Below are positions 12,266-20,721 of a stretch of DNA of 64,000 bases, one piece after another. The stretch is taken from NCBI RefSeq assembly GCF_000143415.4, contig NW_003314270.1, forward strand, positions 2,563,949-2,627,948, in the 5' to 3' direction. The notes under the pieces are model-generated. The model saw only the letters and a list, made by a program, of their open reading frames with translations. It was not told the DNA's origin and did not search any database. This stretch comes from Selaginella moellendorffii (lineage: Eukaryota; Streptophyta; Lycopodiopsida; Selaginellales; Selaginellaceae). Made by a program: the position numbers and the translations under genes. The first letter of the stretch is position 1. Each line of letters begins with the position of its first letter.

Positions 12266-13692
12266 CTAGCGATTAAGGAGTGCTTTCTTGGTGGTGGGCG
12301 TGACAAACCTGAGCAGATCACTAGAACTTAAAAGCTTGCTCATGTGCTCCCTACGCATTTGCACGTAAATCTCCCGGTTCTTGCCGCCCAGCACAGAGGG
12401 GAGAATAAACACCAGATCTCCAAACATGGCATTGATGCAAAACGAGAAGTAGGCTGGCCTCCCCCACCCAAAGTCAATGTCGTACACCGGGAAGATGTGA
12501 AGGCTGGTGCAATTCACGTCCTTCCCACCATACGTGTCGAGGTTATATGTCACACCCATCCCCTTGCGCTGCTCAATCTCCATCCAGTCAACGCACGACT
12601 TCACCGTCTCTGTTGACATGCCCAGTATATCCTGTGGATAAGCCGTGCTGCGTATGACATGTGCCTGGCTCGAATGTGGCCTGCATTGGCCGGCAGTGAC
12701 GGTGCGTGTACAGCGTTGCCAAAGAAGCCCATCGGGAGGGTTGGCTGCCACCTTTTGCCCCCGCGCAGTGACATGGTGTAAGCGAATTTGGTGGTGTCGA
12801 CATCAATAAGCTCTCGAGCCTCGGTCATGGACTTCCAGAAGAGGGCCGCCACGGCCTCAAATGACGTGGCAGTGCCGTAGCCGTCGGGGCCACTCTCGAT
12901 CTCACGGGCCAGCTCCTCAGCCTTGTCGGACGTCAGGATGAGCACCTGTTGACAGTATGAGGTGGGTGCTGCCATTGATGTATCAGCCATGTAGCTCTCC
13001 ACGGCCTCTGGTGGCACTGCCACGTAGTCCCTGACCGGCACGTTGACCACTGGCGGCTCCCGCGGCATGAGGAGCTCGGGCTTGAAGACGGGCACCGTTG
13101 ACATTGGCAGCCCACGGTTGACCTCGGCCCACGACTTTTGAAAGAAAAGGCCTGAATATCCGTCCAGGACAAGCTCCGTACAGGTTTGACCCACGGCGAT
13201 GCCACCGCAAGCAAACCGTGTCACCTGAGAGAAGAAAAAAAAATACAAAGGGCTTCAGATTTGAGAAGAATTCTCAACTTGCCTGCATATGGAAGAATGG
13301 CGCCTCTGGAATATTTTCAATCAGCCACTCAGGCGCATTCAGCTCCTCCTCGATGGAGTCCTCCCACTCGTCCAGCCTCGCTAGAGTGTGCGCAACTCTC
13401 AGCGTGATCCCGGCATCATTACAATTCACTGCCTTCTCCCCGCACTCGTTCTCCTGGAGTCTCCCGGCAAACACGTAGTGATCCACCAGAACCTTGGACA
13501 GGGAATCCTTGATCTTGGAGACCATATGATTGAAGCTGTCAATACTGGAACTGGTTTTGTAGAAGTGCACAGACTTCAGGTACGAGTTCTTGAAGAGCAT
13601 CTTGTCCAAGTTAGTGAGGGATACCCAGCATGGCTGCTTTGTGGGGATTGCAGGGACGATGGTATCAATGGAATCCAAAATAACAACTTTGC
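12266..13692 (-). pseudogene. BAHD acyltransferase-like unit B, frameshifted and fused to unit A
   Basis: The N-terminal exon (about 13692-13285) reads VVILDSIDTIVPAIPTKQPC, DKMLFKNSYLKSVHFY and HYVFAGRLQ. A short intron follows at the place used by all three units, just before TRFACGGIAVG. The second exon runs to TAG 12266-12268 and contains VNVPVRDYVAVP, FWKSMTEARELI, FFGNAVHAPSLP and the family motif DFGWGRP. Two faults are visible. It has no start Met of its own and is read in frame from unit A. Near 12632 a one-base loss changes frame between SYAARLIH and DILGMSTETVKSC. The HXXXDG position reads ELVLDG, so the catalytic His is Glu. BAHD enzymes transfer acyl groups from CoA to alcohols or amines; this copy is probably not active as such. 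Confidence 0.75.
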
Positions 13693-14689
13693 CGCCTTTC
13701 TTTCTTGTGCTACTAGTCGCAAATAAAGTCGCATTCTTGAGCAGCCTTTCCATTTGCTCCTGGGACATTTGCACCTCCATAGCCGTTCCCTCTTCTTCTT
13801 CCCTGGGAAGAATGAATACCATTCCATCTCCAATCCACGGAGAATAGTGAACCGGCTTTCCCCACCCGAAATCAGTCTCATAGGCAGGAATGCTGACACA
13901 AGTAACATCTTTTCCACAGTGCTTGACCTCGCTGACATGCTTGTTGGTGGCATCCTTGTTGGTCATGCACTGTAAAATCAATGCCGATGTGGCCTCGAGA
14001 GGCGTACCACCAATCTCACGGACCAGGTCGTCCACTTTGCAAGGATTGATCACCAAAACCTCTCGCTTGACAGGATTGCCAATGGTTGCACTGGCCGCTT
14101 TGGCCAACTTCACTAAACCACTCGACGTCGCCTCTAAATCACCACCACTCTCCGGCGTTGACATGGTCGTACCACGATTGACTTCGGCCCACCACTTTGG
14201 AAACTGGAGTGCTGAGGATGCCAACCCATCCAAGACGGCAAATCCAATTGCAATTCCACCACAGCTAAATCGTGTCACCTACAAATGTAACTCCAATCAA
14301 ATCGATGTGGTATAATTGTAAGATCTATTTACCTGGATCCGGCACACTGGTGATCCGTCAGAGCACTCATCAATCTTGCAAAGCTCGTCTCGGATGGAGC
14401 AGCGATCCATGCTCTCCCAATCGTCAAACCTTGCAATGGCGTGAGCGATGGTCAACACCACCTGTGCTTTTGCCAGGAAAGAGTACTCTTCTACACTTAG
14501 AGCGCTCGCAAGGGACTGCTTGAGCTCTTCCACGACGAGAGCAAAGGGACTCTTACAGCTGGGTTTAAAGTAGTAGACATCCTTGACATAGAAGAAGCTC
14601 TTGTGATTGGAAAGAGCTGCCCAAGATTGTTGCCTCCCTGCTGTTGCTGGAGAAACAGTTGAAACAGAAGTTAGAGTTACAGCAGCCAT
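13693..14689 (-). CDS. BAHD acyltransferase-like unit A, internally deleted
   Basis: Exon 1 (14689 to about 14333) starts at ATG and reads MAAVTLTSVSTVSPATAG, VVEELKQSLASALSVEEY and HAIARFDDWESMDRCSI. After an intron of about 55 bp, exon 2 reads TRFSCGGIAIGFAVLDG, where the HXXXDG His is Phe and about five residues before it are missing. Compared with the unit at 15.9-17.4 kb, roughly 85 residues are deleted between ALILQCMTNKDATN and HCGKDVTC. The family motif DFGWGKP and a C-terminal EVQMSQEQMERLL are kept. There is no stop codon: the frame runs straight into unit B. The three tandem units clearly come from local duplication. Without the His and a large part of the fold, catalysis is unlikely. 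Confidence 0.7.
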
Positions 14690-15164
14690 ACTTCACGAGC
14701 TGAATTGGCCAGGATAGCTTTGTGCAATATATTGGCCTCCCATGAGGAGCATCAACGTTGTGCGTGTGTCTCGTGGGGATGGCAGTGTCTCGCGGGCGTG
14801 TGTCTTGTGGGGTTTAGAAAAGTTTATGATTGTTAAAGTCAATGCATACTTGTTCATCCTTATAAAACGCACACCAGGACACTAGTGTGATGTTGCAATT
14901 TCATTCATTCATTCATTCCTTATTTACAGGGTCTTGTGGTGCCCACCAAAAAGCATGAGACTGATGGATTATAATAAGCAGTTTGCGCTTGTGCTCGCTC
15001 ACCAGTTAGAGATCCATGGCATTGATTCAGGGTGGCGCTGGTGCTGGTGCCGTGAGAGGTGAAGAAATGCCAGCATCTCTTGCTTAGATCTGCAAATCTA
15101 TTGTACAGACAAGCTGTAAGTTAAGAAAAAGTATAAGGAAATCTACTATATCGGCACAAGTGGA
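14690..15164. other. Intergenic before assembly gap
   Basis: Upstream region of the BAHD A/B gene. It includes a short CATT run near 14900-14920. No coding or RNA gene was recognised. Confidence 0.4.
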
Positions 15165-15264
15165 NNNNNNNNNNNNNNNNNNNNNNNNNNNNNNNNNNNN
15201 NNNNNNNNNNNNNNNNNNNNNNNNNNNNNNNNNNNNNNNNNNNNNNNNNNNNNNNNNNNNNNNN
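15165..15264. other. Assembly gap of 100 N
   Basis: Exactly 100 N, the usual placeholder for a gap of unknown size. Order and distance across it are therefore not proven by this sequence. Confidence 0.99.
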
Positions 15265-15410
15265 ACAAATTTTAAATTAAGAAAAAGGAGGACTCCATCT
15301 TTTTGATTGGCTCTAGGGGTCTGTATATTTATGATAATATCTTGATTTATGGATACCCACGAAGAATTACACACACTCAGGTACCCACATACAATGACAC
15401 GTAGACATAT

Positions 15411-15478
<68 letters not shown>

Positions 15479-15917
15479 TGAAATGAAAGTCATATCAATG
15501 TCAAATACCATTATTGTATATTGTCATTCTTGCTTCCCTATCTCTATCTTTCAACATATTGTAAATAATTGTATGATAGGTCATTAGGTGCTTAATTCAA
15601 GGCATTAAAGTCTTCTCTTGAGCTCATGCATACCATCTTTATTATCTCCAAATCCATCAAAACAATCTTTATTGTCTAATCTAGAGACAATATCATCTAT
15701 ATGGTGTATGTACCAATACCAGAAACAACTTATTGTTCACAACTTTGAGTTCAAGAGGGTATAAATCAGCACCACACTGTCGATCAATTCATTAGTGCTG
15801 AATTCATCCAGTCCTTCTTCGCTTGCATGTGAGTCTTGGGTGGAAGCTTCAACCTGGATCAAATTACTGAGCAAAGCACAATTGTTTCACGGACATAGTT
15901 AATGACAAACCAAACAA
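15265..15917. other. Intergenic after gap
   Basis: AT-rich sequence of about 650 bases holding the AT microsatellite at 15412-15476 and probably the 3' UTR of the following BAHD-like gene. Nothing else is recognisable. Confidence 0.4.
15412..15476. repeat. (AT)n microsatellite
   Basis: An uninterrupted AT dinucleotide run of about 65 bp, 150 bp after the assembly gap. Such runs are length-variable and often break assemblies. Confidence 0.95.
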
Positions 15918-17351
15918 TCAAAAGAATGCTCCAAACCTCTGGCCTGGGCTTGCACCAGTGCTGCTTCTGTTGCTACCGCAACTGGTAAATTTTGTCACCA
16001 GCATGTTGCCCAAGAACCTCTCCATCACACCGCTGGGCATGCAGAGCGCCACCTTTCGCTCGCGCCCTCCTTTAGCAGTGGGCAGGACGAAAGCAGTGCC
16101 GTCTCCAAACCATACCTCGGGGACAAGCGTGTAGTGAACCTGTTGCCCCCAACCAAAATCGGTCTTGAAGATGGGAAACGTGTGCATGGTGGTGCAGTTC
16201 ACATCTCTGCCGGCATAGTAGTCCACGTTAAACGCAAACTCAAGGCCTTTCCGGCGCTGGATTTCCATCCAGTCGACAGCTGATTGGATGTATTCGCCAC
16301 TGATCTTGGCAATGTCGTTGTGGATGAGCTTTGCGGCGAACGAGATGTGGTGGGACTTGATATCGCCGGCCCTGGCCGGGAGGGTCGCCAAGTGGATGGC
16401 ATTTCCAAAGTAGCTCATCGGGACCGGAGGGTCCTTAAATCGCTTGTTGCCCCTGCAAGACACCGGGTACATGTACCGCGTGGTGGCATCGTTGGGCAGC
16501 TCGCGAGCCTCGGTGATGGACTTCCAGATGAGAGCCGAGAGAGCCACGAAGCTGCTGGCCCGGCCGAAGCCAAACGGGCCAGCCTCGACCTCGTGGACGA
16601 GCGCGTCCATGCCCGATGAGCTGACGGTGATGATCTTCTTGCGATAAGTGGAAGCCGCGTCGACGATCTGGTAGCCGAGCTTCTCGGCGGCGACATAGTC
16701 CCGCATTGGAACGGTCACCCTTGGTGGGTTGCGGGCTTGGAACAGCTCGGCATGGAACAGCGGTGGGGTGATTGGCAATCCCCGGTGTATCCGCGACCAG
16801 GCATGGAAGAATTCGGACACGGAGTAGCCGTCTGCTACAGTCTCACACAACGCACCGCCTAGAGCAATGCCACCACAGCCAAAACGTGTAATCTACATAT
16901 AAACATCGATCAGAGTAGTTCTTCCTATACTTCACACCTGGATTTGCAGCGTGGGCGAGTTGGCGCAAAACCTGTCCTGGGTGTTGAGTTGCTGCTCGAT
17001 GGAGCAATCGTCCAAGCTCTGCCAGTCATCAAACCTGGCATCGGTGGAGGCCACCCGGAGCGGAATGCCCGCGTCGTTGCAGTTGACTTTGGGGGAGCCA
17101 TCGGTACCAGCTTGAACTCTCCCTGCAAACACAAAGTAGTGAGTGAGGGTGAGCGCTAGGGAGCGCTTGAGCTTGGCAACGGTGGCTTCAAATGGTTGTG
17201 GAGCTTGTGGTGGCATGTAGTAGTGCACGAAACTGGAATAGAACGAGGAGCTTGCTAGGAGATCGACGTTCGAAAGGGATTTCCAGCAGGGCTGTGGAGT
17301 TGGAGTTGCGGGTGTGACATTGTGAATGCGGATTAGGGAAACGGAGGCCAT
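15918..17351 (-). CDS. BAHD acyltransferase-like protein with EXXXDG in place of HXXXDG
   Basis: Two exons. Exon 1 (17351 to about 16937) begins MASVSLIRIHNVTPATP and includes LTHYFVFAGRVQAG and RFDDWQSLDDCSIEQQ. After a short intron, exon 2 begins ITRFGCGGIALG and continues with HRGLPITPPLFHAELFQARN, YFGNAIHLATLP and DFGWGQQVHYT, then ends with TGA 15918-15920. Length and order of blocks match complete BAHD proteins (about 450 residues), and no frame break is seen. The catalytic HXXXDG is ETVADG: His is replaced by Glu, read directly from GAG ACT GTA GCA GAC GGC. Family knowledge says this His is the general base, so either catalysis is lost or Glu takes over. The best preserved of the three tandem units. 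Confidence 0.85.
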
Positions 17352-17598
17352 TGCAGCTCATGGGAAAAACTTGGTCTCGCTTGGAGATTAATAGCATTGA
17401 ACTTCCCACGAGATGCATGCCGCCGTTGGTTACTGTAGTGCATTCACGTAATTCAGGTTTTTAGACTCGCTCAATTTCACATTGCCAACGTTACTGGTTT
17501 GTAATCCAGGTTGGAGAGTCAATCTGTGAATGGAAGCAAGGATCAGAAGGTGAATTGAAGCAACAAGTTGACTGGTCAATTTAACTGTTAAGGATACC
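17352..17598. other. Spacer upstream of the third BAHD-like gene
   Basis: Probable promoter of the BAHD-like gene that reads leftwards from 17351. No recognised motif. Confidence 0.3.
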
Positions 17599-17892
17599 GA
17601 GGAGATCCTCGCGCCATCGCCGGATCACACGAGTTCTAGCAGCAGTACTAGCACTTCCATGGCGGAATCTTCTTCGTGTAGCACAAGCACCACCGCGGCC
17701 AATTCTTCTTCTTCCTTGGAAGAGGAGCATCGCGTCTAACGAGATCATTCCACAAAATTTTAAAGAGAAATATTCTTGTTTGGAATTCGTTTCCCGAAAA
17801 AAAAAGTGGCCTTTTTTTTAATAGCTTTGATGTTTTAGTGCTGTGAGCCAAAGAATCTTGTTAGAGTCAATCGCAAAATCAAATCGCCCATC
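17599..17892 (+). pseudogene. Duplicated 3' tail of the C2-domain gene
   Basis: This stretch repeats about 19300-19625: the same run of codons for SPDHTSSSSSTSTSMAESSS, the stop context TCTAACGAGATCA and the A-rich 3' UTR, with scattered substitutions and small indels. It contains only the last part of the coding region and has no C2 domain, so it is a fragment left by a local duplication about 1.7 kb upstream of the intact gene and in the same orientation. Confidence 0.85.
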
Positions 17893-18190
17893 CGCACACT
17901 ATCTTCTGTCGAAAATTCTGTGAATATACCTTTTCGTATATGTTGCGTGTACACTTTTCCCTTCGTCGATTAGATTGTATTGTGAAATGGTTAAATTTTG
18001 AGATATAAACATACATTACAGCATAACTTTTGTGAACATTCTAGCCATACAATTGAAAGGGTCTGAGATATGTTATCGCATAATTGACTCCTTTAGCCAC
18101 TTATAGTCAATCAAAATAATTCTTTATATTTATTTTGCAGCCACATGTATTGAGTGGTTTGTTTGTTTCAATAGCGCGTAATGACATGTG

Positions 18191-18305
18191 GCCTCCCGTT
18201 AAACACCATCCTGATTCATTCTCTCTCCGCTTACCTGGCGATGACGTCAGGTCATCGCCAGGTAAGCGGAGAGAGAATGAATCAGGATGGTGTTTAACGG
18301 GAGGC
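18191..18305. repeat. Perfect 55-bp inverted repeat with 5-nt loop
   Basis: The left arm 18191-18245 and right arm 18251-18305 are exact reverse complements, separated by GTCAG. The arms begin GCCTCCCGTTAAACACC and contain a palindromic-looking TTACCTGGCGATGAC at the centre. Transcribed, it would form a 55-bp perfect hairpin. I see no target-site duplication next to the arms. It lies about 350 bp upstream of the C2 gene start. Possible explanations are a foldback element, a young hairpin small-RNA locus, or an assembly artefact. Confidence 0.95.
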
Positions 18306-18651
18306 GATACTGGAGACAATTTTATTCCCGCCGCTAGATTATAGACTATCCAATGGCTACAGATACTCTTTAAAAGCATCGCACATATTTGTGACTGATC
18401 CAGTCCAGATCCTTTTCTCTTTTTTCTCTCGTTGCTTTTGCCTTTGGATGAATCGGTCGATGATCAATTCCGCTGCGATGGTTGTTGCGAGTGTCTGATC
18501 GCCGCCTGCAGAAGCTCTGATCTCGCAGTACCAAATTCGCTCCGGAGTCGTCGTTTCCTTTCCTCGTAGCATTCATTCTCCAACGTCCCAAAAAGGCGGC
18601 ATTCCCTTGGACGTTTTGCAAGGGCTCTCTCTCTTTTCCACTCCGATCATC

Positions 18652-19440
18652 ATGAAGCTCATCGCAAAGAGCTCGTCGAGTCTCTCCATCTCCAGCTCCA
18701 AGGATCGGGTCTCCCCAGGCAAGGAAAAGCAGCAGAAGAGCAACAACAGGAAATCCAAGCAGCCCAGGACGAGGGCGATCGAGTTCTGCATCATCTCCGC
18801 GCAGGATCTCAAGAGCGCCACGAAATTCGGCCGGATGCGCAGCTACGCGGTGGCGTCCATCTATCCCGATCGCAAGGTGAGCACCCGGATCGACTGCGAG
18901 GGCGGCACCAATCCCACCTGGGACGCCAAGCTCGTGCTCGAGGTGGACGAGCGCGTGTTGGTGGGCGACGAGGACGACACCCACACGCAGCTCACCATCG
19001 ACATTTTCAGCCGTGGATCCCTCCGCGACAAGCTGGTGGGGACGGTCAGGATCCTGGTGTGCGACGCCGTGAGGGGGGAGAGGAATATGCGCAGCATCGT
19101 GAATAGATTCCCGGTGGCCTCCTATCTCGTCTTCCGGCCCGGGGGGTGCCCGCAGGGGATTCTCAACGTGTGCATCCCCCCCGGCGGGAGATTCCCGGAG
19201 AGATTCGACTCCATATCCTTCAAGCGCGGCGAAGATCTTCGCGTCATGGCTTCTTCGCTCAAGCCGGAGGAGATCCTCTCGCCACCGCCGGATCACACGG
19301 AGGAGATCCTCGCGCCATCGCCGGATCACACGAGTTCTAGCAGCAGTACTAGCACTTCCATGGCGGAATCTTCTTCGTGTAGCACGAGCACCACCGCGGG
19401 CAGTTCTTCTTCTTCCTTGGGAGAGGAGCATCACGTCTAA
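18652..19440 (+). CDS. C2-domain protein, SRC2/BAP-like
   Basis: An intronless frame of 262 codons from ATG 18652. After a basic Ser-rich N-terminus comes a single C2 domain, starting AIEFCIISAQDLKSATKFG and including CEGGTNPTWDAKLVLEVDER and SLRDKLVGTVRILVCDAV. A PVASYLVFRPGGCPQGILNV block and a long Ser/Thr-rich tail with two copies of an EEIL-SP-PDHT unit follow. Plant single-C2 proteins of this type bind membranes, often with calcium, in stress and defence signalling. An upstream in-frame TTG at 18607 is not needed as start. A convergent paralogue follows at 19659-20318, and a fragment of this gene's tail lies at 17599-17892. Confidence 0.85.
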   Translation: MKLIAKSSSSLSISSSKDRVSPGKEKQQKSNNRKSKQPRTRAIEFCIISAQDLKSATKFGRMRSYAVASIYPDRKVSTRIDCEGGTNPTWDAKLVLEVDERVLVGDEDDTHTQLTIDIFSRGSLRDKLVGTVRILVCDAVRGERNMRSIVNRFPVASYLVFRPGGCPQGILNVCIPPGGRFPERFDSISFKRGEDLRVMASSLKPEEILSPPPDHTEEILAPSPDHTSSSSSTSTSMAESSSCSTSTTAGSSSSSLGEEHHV

Positions 19441-19658
19441 CGAGATCACTCCAGGGAGAAAAAAACAAAATTTATAGAGAAATATTCTTGTTTGGAATGT
19501 TCCAATTCGTTTCCCGAAAAAAAAATGGCCATTTTTTTTTATAGCTTTGCATTAACGATGTTTTATTGCTGTGCGCCAAAGAATCTTGTTAGAGTCAATC
19601 GCAAAATGAAATCGCCCATCCACCCAGCCGCCACAAAGAATTTATTACTGATTGACCA

Positions 19659-20318
19659 CTATCCGAGAGTTCCTCCTGGAAGATTTGCTACTATCCCTCC
19701 TGGAAATGATACTCGTTCTCCCGATTCTTCTTCGGTTTCTTCGGCCTCGAACTTCTTGAAAGAAGGAACCGCCTCCAGCTGAGTGCCGTGAATGCTCTTC
19801 ACTCTCTTGAAGCTCAAGAAATCCAGGCGTTTCGGAAACACCCCGCCGGGAGCAACGCAGACGTTGAGCATGCCTTGCGAGTCGCCGTCCGGAGTGAAAA
19901 CCAGGTAGGAGCTGATCGGATACGGCTGGTTGGAAGGCTTGACGGCGTCCACCAGCGAGATTCTCACAGTCCCCACGAGCTTGTCCCGCAGAAACCCCGG
20001 GCAGAAGATATCAAACGTGAGCTGCGAGTTGCTATCCTCCTTGAAAGCCGCCTCTTCCACCTCTAAGCTCAGCTTCTCCTGCCATGTCGGCTCCGTTATC
20101 CCCTCGAAATCGATCTCTGTCTTCACTTTCTTGTCCGCGGAGACGTAGGCCACGACGAAGCAGTTCATGTCTTTGCGGACTCTTCTGAGCTCCTGAGCTG
20201 AGATCACATAGAACTCGAGCAGCCTCATCTGCGGCTGCTTGTTGCGTCGCCTGATCCTTGGCACTGGCTGAGACTCCCCCATCTTGGAGAAACACGCTGT
20301 AAGCTTCTTCGCTAGCAT
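19659..20318 (-). CDS. C2-domain protein, paralogue of the neighbouring gene
   Basis: An intronless frame of 219 codons from ATG 20318. The C2 domain includes RLLEFYVISAQELRRVRKDM, EGITEPTWQEKLSLEVEEA and FLRDKLVGTVRISLVDAV, then YPISSYLVFTPDGDSQGMLN and an acidic tail. Order and wording match the plus-strand C2 gene closely, but this protein lacks its Ser-rich tail. The two genes are tail to tail with about 220 bp between stops, which points to an inverted duplication. Likely role: membrane-associated regulator, as for its neighbour. Confidence 0.85.
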   Translation of the reverse strand: MLAKKLTACFSKMGESQPVPRIRRRNKQPQMRLLEFYVISAQELRRVRKDMNCFVVAYVSADKKVKTEIDFEGITEPTWQEKLSLEVEEAAFKEDSNSQLTFDIFCPGFLRDKLVGTVRISLVDAVKPSNQPYPISSYLVFTPDGDSQGMLNVCVAPGGVFPKRLDFLSFKRVKSIHGTQLEAVPSFKKFEAEETEEESGERVSFPGGIVANLPGGTLG

Positions 20319-20721
20319 GCACCACTTGAGAAGCCGATTGCTTGCCCTCTACTCTGTACTCTTTTGAAGCCCTTCCTCTTGCTCGACACAGCCGCCGCTG
20401 TCAGTAGAGCGAACCGAATGAGACGAAGTTATCCTTATGTAGGCCAGCACAGAGACGGGGTCCAAGAGGGATTACAGAGTCGTCAAATTCACCCGCACCT
20501 GCGTGTCGAGGATGTAAGCTAATGTAAAACGCAACCAAGTAGCGTTAGACACAAACAATACCTCCACGCGACCGTTCATGGAACTTGCGGTGCAATAGTT
20601 TTTAATGATCTCCTCCAATGGCCACTGTTCCATCCCTGCCAGTCAGCAAACGAACGCTTCCCTTCTGGTCTGCGGTGGACACGAGTCAAAGACAGAAGAA
20701 AAACGTGTCGCTTACCTGTTT
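20319..20721. other. Intergenic, C2 promoter and PPR 3' side
   Basis: About 400 bases containing the upstream region of the minus-strand C2 gene and the 3' flank of the PPR gene. No other gene is recognisable. Confidence 0.4.

Noticed and set aside
18607-18651. Upstream extension of the C2 gene
   Set aside because: The extension starts at TTG; the ATG at 18652 is the natural start.
18370-19449. 359-codon minus-strand open frame
   Set aside because: Antisense shadow of the C2 gene; biased composition and no domain.
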